Assembly: GCF_000981225.1 (NCBI RefSeq)
Contig: NZ_LAJC01000018.1
Coordinates: forward strand, 18,838-82,837
DNA: 64,000 nucleotides
Direction of reading: 5' to 3'
Source: Allosalinactinospora lopnorensis
GTDB lineage: Bacteria > Actinomycetota > Actinomycetes > Streptosporangiales > Streptosporangiaceae
How positions within the stretch are numbered: the stretch's first letter is position 1; the number at the start of each line of letters is the position of its first letter. Shown here piece by piece: positions 10,651-20,939 of the stretch. Under the pieces are notes generated by a model. That model saw nothing but the letters and a program-made list of their open reading frames with translations, was not told the DNA's origin and did not search any database. The translations under genes and the position numbers were made by a program.

Positions 10651-12075
10651 ATGAACCAGATTCATGATCTGACCGCGATCGAGCTGATGGAGCGGGTCCG
10701 GCGCCGCGAACTCTCCCCGGTGGAGGTCACCGAGCACTACCTGGGGCGCATTGAGCGGCACGACCGGCAGCTCGGGGCCTTCATTACGGTCACCGAGGAC
10801 TCTGCCCGCCTGCAAGCCCGGAACGCGGAGAAGCGTGTTCTTCGCGACACGCCGGACGAGCTGCCCCCGCTGCTCGGCATCCCGGTGCCGGTCAAGGACC
10901 TCGAACCGCTCGCGGGGGTGCGCCATACCTACGGCTCCGCGGTCTATGCCGACAGGGTCGCCGACGTCGACGCGGAATTCGTCGCCGAACTGCGCAAAGC
11001 GGGCGCCGTCTTCCCCGGCAAGACGAACACCCCCGAATTCGGCTCGCCCTGCTACACCGAGAACGATATCGCCTCGCCGGCCCGCACGCCCTGGGACCTG
11101 GCGCGTTCGGCGGGGGGATCCAGCGGCGGCGCCGCGGCGGCCGTGGCCGGGGGACTGGCGCCGGTCGCACAGGGGGGCGACGGCGGCGGGTCGATCCGGA
11201 TCCCCGCGAGCGTGTGCGGGATCTACGGTCTCAAACCCACGCGCGGCCGCATTACGGGAGCACCGCTCAAACCCGATCTCCTCGGGCTGTCGACGGCCGG
11301 GCCGCTCAGCCGGACAGTGAGCGACGCCGCCCTGCTGCTCGACGTCATGGCGGTCAACCAGCCGGGAGACTACTACACCGCGCCGCCGTTGCCCGAAGGG
11401 GAGACCTTCCTCGACCATGCCCGCCGCGAGCCGGGACGGCTGCGCATCGCCCGGTTCCGCGCCCCGGCGCTGACCGGGGTCGAGGTCCACCCCGATGTCG
11501 TCGCCGGCTACGACTCGGCGACGGAGCTCCTCGCGGGCCTGGGCCACGAGATCGAGGAGATCGAGCCGCCGTTCGACGAGTCGATCGCCGGGGACTTCCT
11601 GACGGTCTGGGCCGCGATGACGATCGCCAACCCGGTGCCGCGCGAGCAGGAGGCGCGCCTGCGCCCCATCAACCGCTGGTTGCGCGAGCAGGCCCGGAAC
11701 ACCACGGTCGCCGGGTATCTGCGGGCGACCATCCGACTGCAACAGCAGGTCCGGGCGGCGCTGCCCAAGATGCTGTCCTATGACGCGGTCCTCACCCCGA
11801 CGCTGGCGCTGCCTCCGGTGCCTGTCGGCCACTTCGACGCCGAACCGGAGGAGGAGTTCCGCCGTATGGCGCACTTCACCCCGTTCACCTCGATGTTCAA
11901 CGTCACCGGTCAGCCGTCGGTCAGCGTCCCGTTGCACTGGACGGACGGCGGACTGCCGATCGGGGTCATGCTCTCCGGGCGCATGGGCGGTGAGCCGACA
12001 CTGCTCTCCCTCTCCGCGCAACTGGAGGCGGCGCGGCCGTGGCTGCATCGCACGCCCCCGATCTGGACCGGTTGA
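10651..12075 (+). CDS. Amidase (amidase signature family)
   Basis: This 474-residue amidase signature enzyme hydrolyses an amide bond of unknown substrate. The catalytic triad is visible: Lys82 in PVPVKDLEP, the cis-Ser in [12 protein letters not shown] at 157-158, and the nucleophile Ser181 in GGGSIRIP. The [12 protein letters not shown] segment near the C-terminus is the usual substrate-pocket strand of the family. Its composition is closer to aryl/acyl-amidases than to GatA, and no gatB or gatC gene is near, so it is unlikely to be the tRNA amidotransferase. The 190-base gap upstream separates it from the divergent NERD gene. Confidence 0.92.
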   Translation: MNQIHDLTAIELMERVRRRELSPVEVTEHYLGRIERHDRQLGAFITVTEDSARLQARNAEKRVLRDTPDELPPLLGIPVPVKDLEPLAGVRHTYGSAVYADRVADVDAEFVAELRKAGAVFPGKTNTPEFGSPCYTENDIASPARTPWDLARSAGGSSGGAAAAVAGGLAPVAQGGDGGGSIRIPASVCGIYGLKPTRGRITGAPLKPDLLGLSTAGPLSRTVSDAALLLDVMAVNQPGDYYTAPPLPEGETFLDHARREPGRLRIARFRAPALTGVEVHPDVVAGYDSATELLAGLGHEIEEIEPPFDESIAGDFLTVWAAMTIANPVPREQEARLRPINRWLREQARNTTVAGYLRATIRLQQQVRAALPKMLSYDAVLTPTLALPPVPVGHFDAEPEEEFRRMAHFTPFTSMFNVTGQPSVSVPLHWTDGGLPIGVMLSGRMGGEPTLLSLSAQLEAARPWLHRTPPIWTG

Positions 12076-12083
12076 CCGCCGGA

Positions 12084-12413
12084 TCACCGCGGCGCGAGGT
12101 CGGGATCCGCGGTGGTCCGCGCCTCCGCCGGCACCGGCGGGAGCAGCGGGACGAGCAGGCCCATCCCCAGCGCGGCGGCGAACGCGCGCTGGAGCGGCCG
12201 GTGCGTCCCGGGCAACGTACCGGCGACGATCCGGCCGACCAGCGAGCCCAGCGCCCAGATCGCGGCCAGGACGATCACGTACCCCGGGGCGGCCCGAACG
12301 AACAGCGTGTGACCGATGCGGTTCCAGTGGCTCGGCTTCCGCCCGATCCGTCCGAAGAAACCGGAGGAATCGGCGGAAAAGGTCGTCCGGAAGGGGGTGC
12401 TGGCATGGCGCAC
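12084..12413 (-). CDS. Small putative membrane protein
   Basis: This 109-residue open frame has two hydrophobic stretches, about 45-65 and 80-95, joined by a basic loop, and a basic N-terminal third. It fits the gap between the amidase and malQ genes, running opposite to both, with its start only about 30 bases from malQ. I recognise no family. The hydrophobic segments and base composition are compatible with a real gene, but no conserved motif proves it. It could be a chance frame in high-G+C sequence. Confidence 0.4.
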   Translation of the reverse strand: MRHASTPFRTTFSADSSGFFGRIGRKPSHWNRIGHTLFVRAAPGYVIVLAAIWALGSLVGRIVAGTLPGTHRPLQRAFAAALGMGLLVPLLPPVPAEARTTADPDLAPR

Positions 12414-12445
12414 CTATCACGTGTCCGCTGGGTGCGGCATGATCG

Positions 12446-14508
12446 GTGTCTGTGAGTGATGCGGAGTTGACCCGGCTGGCCGAAGAGCTGGCGGTGGCGA
12501 CGGAGTACGAGGACTGGCGCGGCCGCCGAGTGCGTGTTGGGATCGACACGCTCCGACACGTCCTGACGACCCTCGGGGTGGACGTCACCGATCCGGGCGC
12601 CGCGTTGCGGGCGCGCCAGGAGGAGGCCGCGCGCCGGCTGCTCCCGCCCGCCGCCGTCGCCCGCTGGGGGCGCACGCCGCGGCTCCGGCTGCCCCCGGGG
12701 GCCGAGACCTGGGTGGAACTGGAGCATGATCGCCGGACGCCGCTGGGTCCCGGCCTGCCGATGGGGGTGCATGCACTGCACGCGGAGTACGGCGGTGTCC
12801 ACCAGCGGGCCCCGCTGCTGGTCGTCCCCGACCGCCTGGAAACCGCCGAGGCCTTGAGCGAGCACCGGGTGTGGGGCCTCATGGTGCAGCTCTACTCGTT
12901 GCGCTCCCGCGCCTCCTGGGGAATGGGCGACCTGCGCGATCTCGCCGAGCTCGCCGATTGGAGCGCGCGCGACCTGGGGGCGGGGTTCACCGCGATCAAC
13001 CCGGTGCACGCCACCGAGCCCGTACCGCCGATCGAACCCTCCCCCTACCTCCCGGTGAGCCGTCGTTACGCGAGCCCTCTGTACATCCGGATCGAGGACG
13101 TTCCCGAATACGCGCGCCTGGAACCGGCGCGACGCGAGGAGATACAGCGGCTCGCCCGCCCGCTGCGCGAGCAGGGGCGCACCGCGGACCTGCTGGACCG
13201 CGACGCCATGTGGCGTGCCAAGCGCGCGGCCTTGGAGATCCTCTTCGAGGCTCCCAGACCCCCCGAACGGCAGGCCTCCTACCAGGCGTTCCTGGAACGC
13301 GAAGGGGTCTGGCTGGTGGAGTTCGCCACGTGGTGCGCGCTGGCCGAGGAGCACGGCTCCGACTACCGATCCTGGCCCGAGCGGCTGCGAGACGTCTCCA
13401 CGCACCCAGTGGGGGCCGAGGCGCTGCGTCGCTGGCCCGGTATCGAGTTCCACCGCTGGCTGCAATGGGTCATCGACGATCAGCTGGCCGCCGCGCAGGC
13501 CACCGCGCGCGCGGCGGGCATGCCGGTCGGCATCGTGCACGACCTCGCCATTGGCGTGCAGCCCGGCGGAGCCGAGGCCTGGATGCACCGCGACGCGCTG
13601 GTCGCCGGGGTGAGCGTGGGGGCGCCGCCTGACGAGTTCAACCAGCAGGGACAGGACTGGGGGCAACCGCCCTGGCACCCCGTCCGGCTCGCCGAGCAGG
13701 GTTACGGCCCGTTCCGGCAGGTGCTCCGGCAGACCATGCGGCACGCCGGCGGTCTGCGGATGGACCACATCGCGGGGCTGTTCCGGCTCTGGTGGGTACC
13801 CGAGGGAGCCTCCCCCGACCAGGGGACCTATGTGCGCTACGACCACGAGGGCATGGTCGGTGCCCTGGCGCTGACCGCGCACGAGTCGGACGCTCTCGTG
13901 GTGGGCGAGGATCTCGGGACGGTGGAGCCGTGGGTCCGCCGCCATCTGGCCGAGCGCGGGATCCTCGGCACGTCGGTGCTGTGGTTCGAGCGCGACGAGG
14001 ACGGCAACCCCCGGCGCCTGATCAGTGGCGGCGCGATTGCCTGGCCACAGTGGCCACCCACGATTTCCCGCCCGTCGCCTCCTACCTGTCGTCGGAGCAC
14101 ATCGAACTGCGAGACCGGCTGGGGCTGCTGAAACGGCCGGTGCACGAGGAGCGCGCCGCGGCCGAACAGCTGGTGCGTTCCTGGTGCGCGATGCTCGTCG
14201 AGCTGGGGCTGCTGGACGCCGATACGGACCCGGTCTCCGAACCGGCCAAGGTCGTGGCCGCCCTGCACGGCTACCTCGCCCGGACCCCGGCCAGGATGAT
14301 CGGGGTGGCCCTGGCCGACGTCGTCGGCGATCGGCGGATGCAGAACCAGCCCGGCACCAGAGACGAGTACCCGAACTGGCGCATCCCGCTGGCCAACGCC
14401 GAAGGAGAGCCGGTGCTGCTTGACGAGCTGGCCGCCGATCCGCAGGTCACCACGTTGGTCCGGCGCGTGCTGCGCCCGCTGTTGAACCATTCCTCCGTCG
14501 AGCAGTGA
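12446..14508 (+). CDS. malQ: 4-alpha-glucanotransferase (amylomaltase), one frameshift near 14020
   Basis: This glycoside hydrolase family 77 enzyme of about 687 residues transfers alpha-1,4-glucan chains in maltodextrin and glycogen metabolism. GH77 landmarks are present: LYSLRSRASWGMGDL, SPYLPVSRRYASPLYI, GIVHDLAIGVQPGGAE, LRMDHIAGLFRLWWVP with the catalytic Asp, and VVGEDLGTVEP with the acid Glu. The frame then breaks. One added base near 14020 (a G-G pair before ATCAG) joins it to LATVATHDFPPVASYL, the expected C-terminal segment with conserved THD. The start GTG 12446 lies close to a downstream in-frame GTG. It converges on pepN. Confidence 0.9.
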
Positions 14509-14548
14509 GAAGGCCCACCGCCCCGGCGGAGCGGCGGGCCACTGCGGA

Positions 14549-17110
14549 TCAGTTTGCGGTTGCGGCCTTTCCGTCCCTGCGCTGGGCGCGCAGCGCGCGC
14601 TCGACGCCCGCGCGGCCCTCGACCAGCAGCCGGCGCAGCGCCGGAGGCGGGTTCTCCACCTCGATGTAGGCATCGGTCCGGCGCAGGGTCTCCTCCTCGA
14701 TGAGGTGGCTCGGATAGGCGATCTCGGCGAAGGACTGGGCGAACTCCCCGGTCCAGTTCTGCCACGCGTCGCCGAGCAGGGCGAAGTACTTCTCCACGTA
14801 GGGCCGGTACAGCTCGCGGTGTGCCGGTTCGGTGAACCCGCCCAGCGTGGCCCGGAACTCGGCATTGGCCATTTCGGTGGCCGACCTGATCCGCTCCCAG
14901 GCCTGGGCCTTGGCCTCCGGTGTCGGGATCGCGGCCCGGCAGCCGGCCGCCTGGCGTTCGCCCGTGGCGGTCGGGTCGGACTCCAGCTGGACGGTGATCT
15001 CCTTCTCCTCGGCCCTGCCGTTAACCACCAGCCGGCGTAGCAGGGCCCAGCGCAGGTCGGTGTCGATGGTCAGCCCGTCGACGGTGATGGCGCCGTCGAG
15101 CAGCCCCTGCAGCAGTGACAGGTGCTCGTTGTCAACGGCCGCGTCGGCGAAGCCCTGCGCGTAGGCGAGCTGCAGGTCGCTGCCCGGTTCGGCGGCGGTG
15201 AGCAGCTCGCGCAGCCGCCCGGCGAGAAGCGAGAACCCGGTTTCGCGCCATTCGGGGGCGGCGTAGTTGTGCAGTACCGCGACCGCCTGGCGCAGCAGCA
15301 TCTGCGTCACGGAGACGTCGCGCACCCCGCCGATACCCGACACCACCAGCCGGACGTAGTCGCGCGCGGCCATCTCGGCGTCGCGGGTCATGTCCCAGGC
15401 GGCGGAGAAGCACAGCGCGCGCGGCAGCGACTCGCGGATCTCCCCGACACCCGCGACCACGGTACGCAGCGATCGCTCATCCAGCCTGATCTTGGTGAAG
15501 GTCAGGTCGTCGTCGTTGATCAGCACCAGGTCGGGCTGTGCCTTGCCGACCAGCTGCGGTACCTCGGTGCGCTCGCCGATGACGTCCAGCTCCACGCGTT
15601 CGCGGCGCACGATCCCCTCGTCGGTGCGGTCGTACAGGCCGATGGCGAGCCGGTGCGACCGCAGCGTCGGGTAGTCGGGGGCGGCCTCCTGCAGCACGGC
15701 GAAGGAGGTGAAGGCGCCATCGGTGTCCGTCTCGAAGTCCGCGCGCATGGTGTTGACGCCCGCGGTCTCCAGCCACTCCCGCGACCAGGCGGACAGGTCG
15801 CGGCCCGAAGCGTGCTCCAGCTGGCGCAGCAGGTCGCTCAGCTCGGTGTTGCCCCAGGCGTGTTCCTTGAAGTACTCGCGCACCCCGGCGAAGAACGCGT
15901 CCACCCCCACGTAGGCGACGAGCTGCTTGAGCACCGCAGCGCCCTTGGCGTAGGTGATGCCGTCGAAGTTGACCTCAACGGCCTGGATGTCGGGGATGTC
16001 CGCCGCGATCGGGTGCGTCGAGGGCAGCTGGTCCTGGCGGAGCGCCCACGCCTTCTCGATGTTGGCGAACGTCGTCCAGGCGTCCTTCCATTTGGTGGCC
16101 TGGGCCTGGCAGTACACGCTGGCGAAGGTGGCGAAGGACTCGTTCAGCCACAGATCGTCCCACCAGCGCATGGTGACCAGGTCGCCGAACCACATGTGCG
16201 CCATCTCGTGCAGGATCGTCTCGGCGCGGCGCTCGTAGCGGGCGTCGGTGACGCGGGAGCGGAAGACGTAGTCCTCCAGGAACGTGACGGCCCCGGCGTT
16301 CTCCATGGCTCCGGCGTTGAACTCCGGCACGAACAGCTGGTCGTACTTGTCGAACGGGTACCGCAGGCCGAAGAGGTCGTGGTAGAAGTCGAAGCCCTGC
16401 CTCGTGACCTCGATGATCGCGTCGGCGTCGAGGTGTTCGGAGAGGGAGGCGCGGCAGAACACGCCGAGCGGGATGCCGTCGTGCTCGTCGCGCACCACGT
16501 GGTATGGGCCGGCGATCAGCGCGGTGATGTAGGTCGACATCGGCTGGGAGGCCGGGAAGTGCCACCGGACCTTGGGCGGCTCGCCCTCGATCCCCTCGAC
16601 CGCTTCGCGGACGACGTCCGGCGCGGTGTTCGAGACGACTTCGAAGTCGGCCGGGGCCAACACCGTCAACTCGAACCGCGCCTTGAGGTCGGGCTGGTCG
16701 AAGCAGGTGTACATCCGGTGCGCGTCACACGTCTCGAACTGCGTGTACAGGTAGGTCTTTCCGTCGACCGGATCCACGAAGCGGTGCAGGCCCTCGCCGG
16801 TGCGCATGTAGTTGGCGTCGGCCAGGACCCGCAGCACGTTGCTGGCCTCCAGGCCGGGCAGCGTGATGCGCCCGCCGTCGAACACCTTCTCCGGGTCCAG
16901 TTCGCGCCCGTTGAGTTCGATGCTGTTGACCCTCTGCGCGACGAGGTCGATGAAGGTGCCGGCACCGGGCTCGGAGCAGTCGAACCGGACCACCGTCGCG
17001 GACTGGAAGGTCTGGTCGCCCTGGGTGAGGTCGAGTTCCACACCGTAGGAGGAGACGTCGAGGATTCGAGCCCGCTCTCGTGCCTCGTCACGTGTCAGGT
17101 TGCCCGCCAC
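14549..17110 (-). CDS. pepN: Aminopeptidase N (M1 family)
   Basis: This 853-residue zinc aminopeptidase removes N-terminal residues from peptides in the cytoplasm. The exopeptidase motif GAMEN is at residues 267-271. The zinc motif HEMAH is at 301-305 with the third ligand Glu324 in NESFA, and catalytic Glu302 lies inside HEMAH. An all-alpha C-terminal domain (ERAP1_C-like) covers about 510-830. No signal peptide is visible. The start is GTG 17110 with GAAGGGAG upstream. It is divergent from the mycothiol-reductase-like gene and convergent with malQ. Confidence 0.96.
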   Translation of the reverse strand: MAGNLTRDEARERARILDVSSYGVELDLTQGDQTFQSATVVRFDCSEPGAGTFIDLVAQRVNSIELNGRELDPEKVFDGGRITLPGLEASNVLRVLADANYMRTGEGLHRFVDPVDGKTYLYTQFETCDAHRMYTCFDQPDLKARFELTVLAPADFEVVSNTAPDVVREAVEGIEGEPPKVRWHFPASQPMSTYITALIAGPYHVVRDEHDGIPLGVFCRASLSEHLDADAIIEVTRQGFDFYHDLFGLRYPFDKYDQLFVPEFNAGAMENAGAVTFLEDYVFRSRVTDARYERRAETILHEMAHMWFGDLVTMRWWDDLWLNESFATFASVYCQAQATKWKDAWTTFANIEKAWALRQDQLPSTHPIAADIPDIQAVEVNFDGITYAKGAAVLKQLVAYVGVDAFFAGVREYFKEHAWGNTELSDLLRQLEHASGRDLSAWSREWLETAGVNTMRADFETDTDGAFTSFAVLQEAAPDYPTLRSHRLAIGLYDRTDEGIVRRERVELDVIGERTEVPQLVGKAQPDLVLINDDDLTFTKIRLDERSLRTVVAGVGEIRESLPRALCFSAAWDMTRDAEMAARDYVRLVVSGIGGVRDVSVTQMLLRQAVAVLHNYAAPEWRETGFSLLAGRLRELLTAAEPGSDLQLAYAQGFADAAVDNEHLSLLQGLLDGAITVDGLTIDTDLRWALLRRLVVNGRAEEKEITVQLESDPTATGERQAAGCRAAIPTPEAKAQAWERIRSATEMANAEFRATLGGFTEPAHRELYRPYVEKYFALLGDAWQNWTGEFAQSFAEIAYPSHLIEEETLRRTDAYIEVENPPPALRRLLVEGRAGVERALRAQRRDGKAATAN

Positions 17111-17352
17111 GTCCTGCTCCCTTCACGGCCGTCGCCTCCGCCGGCCGGGTCGCTGATGGTCGGTCTCGTCGCGAAGCCGCGCGGCACCGACCTACTGACC
17201 TTGAACATCGTCTGTTTCCGATCCTGCCACGCATCGTCGCGGAATGCGGAACCCGGCGAATCGGTTGGGGCGAGGCGGAACCCCCCAAAGCGCGACCGGC
17301 GCAACGGCCGCGCATAGGGCGCGAACGCAGCCGGAACGAGGAGGAATGCAGG

Positions 17353-17964
17353 GTGAGCGAGCAACCGGCCACCGTCGACTTCTGGTTCGACCCGAAGTGC
17401 CCGTGGGCGTGGATCACGTCGCGATGGCTGCTGGAAGTCGAGAAGGTCCGACCGGTGCGGGCGCGCTGGCACGTGATGAGCCTGGCCGTGCTCAACGAGG
17501 ACAAGGAGGTCTCGGAGGAGTACCGGCGGTTGATCGCGGAGGCGTGGGGACCGGTCCGGGTCGCCATCGCCGCCGAGCAGCGCTTCGGGAACGAGGTACT
17601 GGGCCCCCTTTACACCGCTCTGGGCACCCGCTTCCACGTTCACAAGGAGCCCGCGACGACCGAGACGATCACGGCGGCCCTGGCCGATACCGGCCTTCCC
17701 GGGGATCTGGCGCAGGCCGCCGGCTCCAGTGACTACGATGGGGCACTGCGCAGGTCGCACAAGGACGGCATGGACCGTGTCGGGTACGAGGTCGGCACCC
17801 CGGCGGTCTCGGTCGATGGCGTGTCGTTCTTCGGTCCCGTGGTGACACCCGCTCCAAAGGGTGAGCAGGCCGGGAAGCTGTGGGACGGTGTCCTGCTGGT
17901 CGCCGGCACCGATGGCTTCTACGAACTCAAGCGGAGCCGGGACCGCGACCCCGTCTTCGACTGA
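17353..17964 (+). CDS. DsbA-family, mycothiol-dependent reductase-like protein (Rv2466c type)
   Basis: This 203-residue thioredoxin-fold protein with an alpha-helical insert matches the actinobacterial Rv2466c family, whose founder is a mycothiol-dependent nitroreductase. The FWFDPKCPWAWITSRW segment at residues 10-25 and HVMSLAVLNE, AWGPVRVAIAAEQ, GTPAVSVDG and FFGPVV downstream are family signatures. The active site here reads CPWA rather than CPWC: Cys16 is kept and the resolving cysteine is Ala19, so it would work as a one-cysteine (mycothiolation-dependent) enzyme. GTG 17353 follows GAGG by about 9 bases. Confidence 0.85.
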   Translation: MSEQPATVDFWFDPKCPWAWITSRWLLEVEKVRPVRARWHVMSLAVLNEDKEVSEEYRRLIAEAWGPVRVAIAAEQRFGNEVLGPLYTALGTRFHVHKEPATTETITAALADTGLPGDLAQAAGSSDYDGALRRSHKDGMDRVGYEVGTPAVSVDGVSFFGPVVTPAPKGEQAGKLWDGVLLVAGTDGFYELKRSRDRDPVFD

Positions 17965-18009
17965 CATCCGAGCGATAACCGTCTCGTACGGCGTGAAGGG
18001 GCGTGAAAG

Positions 18010-18174
18010 ATGAGCGCACCGGATGATGAGCGGCAGGTCGAGCTGTCCGACGACGAGTTGGAGATCCTGCCCGACGGACCCGGCGACGAACATGGCGCCG
18101 GGTGGGGAGGGGCCCTCTTCGGGGGAGACGACATCGCCCGGCTGCTGGAGGAGCGCCCGCCGCACTGGGACTGA
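18010..18174 (+). CDS. Small acidic protein, 54 residues
   Basis: This short frame starts at ATG 18010, 45 bases after the preceding gene, with GTGAAAG just upstream rather than a clear Shine-Dalgarno. The product is strongly acidic, with LSDDELEILPDG near the N-terminus, a Gly-rich middle and a RLLEERPPHWD end. It has no cysteine and no membrane segment. I recognise no family. Its codon pattern is G/C-rich at third positions, as expected for a real gene here, but length alone makes this weak. It may be co-transcribed with the reductase gene upstream. Confidence 0.4.
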   Translation: MSAPDDERQVELSDDELEILPDGPGDEHGAGWGGALFGGDDIARLLEERPPHWD

Positions 18175-18230
18175 TCCCCGGGGAACCCTGGCCGTGAATA
18201 CCAGAATCCGGTTCTGGGAAAGTGGCTTCC

Positions 18231-19658
18231 ATGCGATCCCTTTACCTCAACGGGGCCTGGACCGGCTCCTCCTCGGACCAGGCCCTCGACGTGATCAACC
18301 CCGCGACCGAGCAGGTCATCGACTCCGTGCCGGCGGGCGACCCGGCTGACGTCGACCGTGCCGTGGCGGCGGCCAAGGCGGCCTTTCCCTCCTGGTCGGC
18401 TCTGAGCGTCGCGGAGCGCCGCTCGTACCTCGAGCGTGCCCTGGAACTGTTCCGGCGGCGCGCCGAGGACGTCGCCGCCACCATGGCCGCCGACATGGGG
18501 GCCCCTCTGAAGTTCGCCACCAAGATCCAAGCGGGCCTTCCGATGGTGATGTTCCAGACCTACCTGGACCTGCTGGACGAGGTGGGCGAACGCTACTTCA
18601 CCGGTGAGAGGGTCGGTGAGTCCCTGGTCGTCCGTGAACCGGTCGGCGTCGTCGGCGCCATCACCCCGTGGAACTACCCCCTGCACCAGATCGTGCTGAA
18701 GGTGATCCCGGCGCTCGCGGCGGGCAACACCGTGGTGCTCAAACCCAGCGAGATCGCCCCGCTCGGCGCGTACGCGCTCGCTGAAGTCTTCCACGACGCC
18801 GGGCTGCCGGCGGGCGTGTTCAACCTCGTCTCCGGTACCGGTCCGGTCGTCGGTGAGGCGATCGCCGCCCACCCCGACGTGGACATGGTCTCCTTCACCG
18901 GTTCCGGGCGGGCCGGCCGGCGGGTGAGCGAGGTCGCCTCGGCCACGGTGAAAAGGGTCGCCTTGGAACTCGGCGGGAAGTCGCCCAACGTGATCCTGCC
19001 CGATGCCGATCTCCGGCACGCGGTCAAGCGCGGCGTGGCCGATGTGATGCGCAACACCGGGCAGAGCTGCAACGCGCTCACCCGGATGCTCGTGCACCGG
19101 GACCAGTACGACGAGGCCGTACGGACGGCCGCCGAAGCCGCCGCGAAGCACGCCCCCGGCGACCCCCTTGAGGAGGGCACCCGCATGGGGCCGCTGGTCT
19201 CCAAGGCCCAGCTCGACCGCGTCCGCGACTACATCGGTATCGGTGTGAAGGAGGGCGCACGGCTGGTCACCGGTGGTGCCGAGCCGCCCGAGGGCCGCGA
19301 GCAGGGCTACTACGTCCAACCGACGGTCTTCGCCGACGTGCGCAATGACATGCGCATCGCCCAGGAGGAGATCTTCGGTCCCGTCCTCGTGCTGATCCCG
19401 TACGACTCCGAGGAGGAGGCCGTCGAGATCGCCAACGACACGGTCTACGGACTCAACGCCGCGGTGTGGGCGGGCGACCGCGATCACGGGCTCGCTGTGG
19501 CCCGGAGGCTCCGGGCGGGGCAGGTCGAGGTGAACGGCGGCGACTTCAACCCGCGCGTCCCGTTCGGCGGCTACAAGCAGTCCGGTGTCGGACGCGAGTG
19601 GGGCATCCACGGGCTCGACGAGTTCTGCGAGGTCAAGGCGGTACAGCTTGGCGCCTGA
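18231..19658 (+). CDS. Aldehyde dehydrogenase (NAD(P)+-dependent)
   Basis: This 475-residue enzyme oxidises an aldehyde to the acid. Asn148 in TPWNYP, Lys171 in VVLKPSE, general base Glu246 in LELGGKSPN and nucleophile Cys280 in NTGQSCNA are all present, as is [10 protein letters not shown], so the family active site is complete. The substrate is not readable from sequence; this subgroup is often annotated only as aldehyde dehydrogenase family protein. ATG 18231 is preferred over GTG 18222 because GGGAA is at a suitable distance and the conserved YLNGAW segment begins immediately. Confidence 0.94.
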   Translation: MRSLYLNGAWTGSSSDQALDVINPATEQVIDSVPAGDPADVDRAVAAAKAAFPSWSALSVAERRSYLERALELFRRRAEDVAATMAADMGAPLKFATKIQAGLPMVMFQTYLDLLDEVGERYFTGERVGESLVVREPVGVVGAITPWNYPLHQIVLKVIPALAAGNTVVLKPSEIAPLGAYALAEVFHDAGLPAGVFNLVSGTGPVVGEAIAAHPDVDMVSFTGSGRAGRRVSEVASATVKRVALELGGKSPNVILPDADLRHAVKRGVADVMRNTGQSCNALTRMLVHRDQYDEAVRTAAEAAAKHAPGDPLEEGTRMGPLVSKAQLDRVRDYIGIGVKEGARLVTGGAEPPEGREQGYYVQPTVFADVRNDMRIAQEEIFGPVLVLIPYDSEEEAVEIANDTVYGLNAAVWAGDRDHGLAVARRLRAGQVEVNGGDFNPRVPFGGYKQSGVGREWGIHGLDEFCEVKAVQLGA

Positions 19659-19810
19659 CCCCAGGGCGGCGAGGCTCGGCCGCGTCCGGGGTGAGCAGTG
19701 TCACGAACGGCTCGCCGCGTCTTAGCGGAACCAGGGCACCGGGATCACACGTTGTCGGCTGTGAAAAGATGCCCCACGCGTCAGTCAGTGTCCAAGAGTC
19801 GAGGTGCGAG

Positions 19811-19954
19811 TTGAGCAAGCCGAAGGTGTCGAAGGCCGAGCCACTGAGCAAGGACCTTAAAGCCATCCTCTGGGTGAACCTCATCGCGGCGGTGTCACTG
19901 CTCCTCTTCGCCGCGATGGGCCTGGGCATAGCCACTGTGGGGGCCGCCGCCTAG
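19811..19954 (+). CDS. Small single-pass membrane protein, 47 residues
   Basis: A TTG start at 19811, preceded by GAGG at 6 bases, opens a 47-residue frame. A lysine-rich head (KPKVSKAEPLSKDLK) is followed by one clean hydrophobic segment at about 20-44 ending in Ala. The layout fits a tail-type small membrane protein with its N-terminus in the cytoplasm. I do not recognise a family. Similar unannotated small transmembrane proteins are common between housekeeping genes in actinomycetes. It lies between the aldehyde dehydrogenase and rpiB genes. Confidence 0.55.
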   Translation: MSKPKVSKAEPLSKDLKAILWVNLIAAVSLLLFAAMGLGIATVGAAA

Positions 19955-20031
19955 CTCCGGCGCGCGGCCCGGCCGCGCCCGCCTCCGCTCAGCGGGGCGG
20001 GCGTCCTCTGTGTCGGACGGCCTGCAAGACT

Positions 20032-20505
20032 ATGGGTGTGCGTGTATACCTTGGATCCGATCATGCAGGCTTCGAACTGAAGGAGCACCTCGTCTCCTGG
20101 CTCAAGGAGCGGGGATACGAGGTGGTGGACGCCGGACCCGCCGTCTATGACGCGGAGGACGACTACCCGCCCTTTGTCCTGCGCGCCGCGGAGGGGGTTG
20201 CGGCCGACAAAGGAGCCGTGGGGGTCGTCCTCGGAGGATCCGGCAACGGCGAGCAGATGGCCGCGAACAAGGTGGCCGGCATCCGCGCCGCGCTGGCCTG
20301 GAGCGAGGAGACCGCCCGGCTCGCCCGTGAGCACAACAACGCCAACGTGCTCAGCATCGGAGGCCGGATGCACCCGCTGGAGGAGTCGACCCGCTTCGTC
20401 GAGGTCTTCCTCACCACTCCCTACAGCGGTGGCGAGCGCCACACCCGCCGGATCGAGATGATCAGCCGCTACGAACAGAACGGCGAACTGCCGCCGCTGC
20501 CCTGA
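20032..20505 (+). CDS. rpiB: Ribose-5-phosphate isomerase B
   Basis: This 157-residue enzyme interconverts ribose 5-phosphate and ribulose 5-phosphate in the pentose phosphate pathway. The N-terminal GSDHAGFELK and the anion-hole loop GGSGNGEQMAANK are diagnostic. The catalytic base is Glu74 in GNGEQ rather than the cysteine of the E. coli enzyme, as in the mycobacterial form. HNNANVLSIGGRM follows. ATG 20032 and GTG 20038 are both possible starts, and the conserved strand begins at VYLGSDH. A hairpin downstream probably ends transcription. Confidence 0.95.
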   Translation: MGVRVYLGSDHAGFELKEHLVSWLKERGYEVVDAGPAVYDAEDDYPPFVLRAAEGVAADKGAVGVVLGGSGNGEQMAANKVAGIRAALAWSEETARLAREHNNANVLSIGGRMHPLEESTRFVEVFLTTPYSGGERHTRRIEMISRYEQNGELPPLP

Positions 20506-20528
20506 GCGGCAGCGGTCGGCGGATCAGC

Positions 20529-20555
20529 GCCGGCGGCGGCGCTCGCGCCGCCGGC
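20529..20555 (+). terminator. Hairpin after rpiB
   Basis: A 10-bp G+C-only stem (arms 20529-20538 and 20546-20555) with a 7-base loop lies 24 bases after the rpiB stop. There is no T tract, as is common for actinomycete terminators. Confidence 0.5.
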
Positions 20556-20939
20556 CGTGCCTGGTTGCGCGCTTCGCCTCGCGCGGAGCGGGCGGGATCG
20601 CCAGGGCGTCCGGCCCGGTCGTCTGTTCCGGAGGACCAGCGGGCGGTTCGCCGGATCCGCGGCGCTGCCGATCAGATGGCGCGGATCCGACGCTTCCACG
20701 TTCTCCCGTGACCGGGCCGGGCCCGACGTGGCGGGATGGGAAATCCGGGGGAGGGGATCGCGGTCCGTGCGCGGACGTGACACGTCGCGCACGCGCATCG
20801 CCGCGGCCAGGCTGATATGTGTACGTGGCACTTCGACTCCGCCCGCCCCTTCCCTTTTCCACCCGTTCACGCCTTGCGGTGACGGTAATACGATTACCCG
20901 GCCGTGAAAAGGCTCCCGGGCAGCGGGCTGCCCGCGGGT
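20556..20939. other. Gap of about 380 bases without a convincing gene
   Basis: Open frames exist on both strands here, but all are Arg/Pro/Gly-rich shadows without a recognisable domain or a good ribosome-binding site. The gap separates rpiB from the 3' end of the convergent Eis-type gene. I see no repeat, tRNA or further clear terminator in it. Confidence 0.5.

Noticed and set aside
10591..12882. Open frame of 763 codons antisense to the amidase and malQ genes
   Set aside because: It has no motif and covers two well-supported genes on the opposite strand, so it is a codon-bias shadow.
18010..18174. Peptide natural-product precursor
   Set aside because: The leader-like segment is suggestive, but there is no core peptide pattern and no modification, protease or transport gene nearby.
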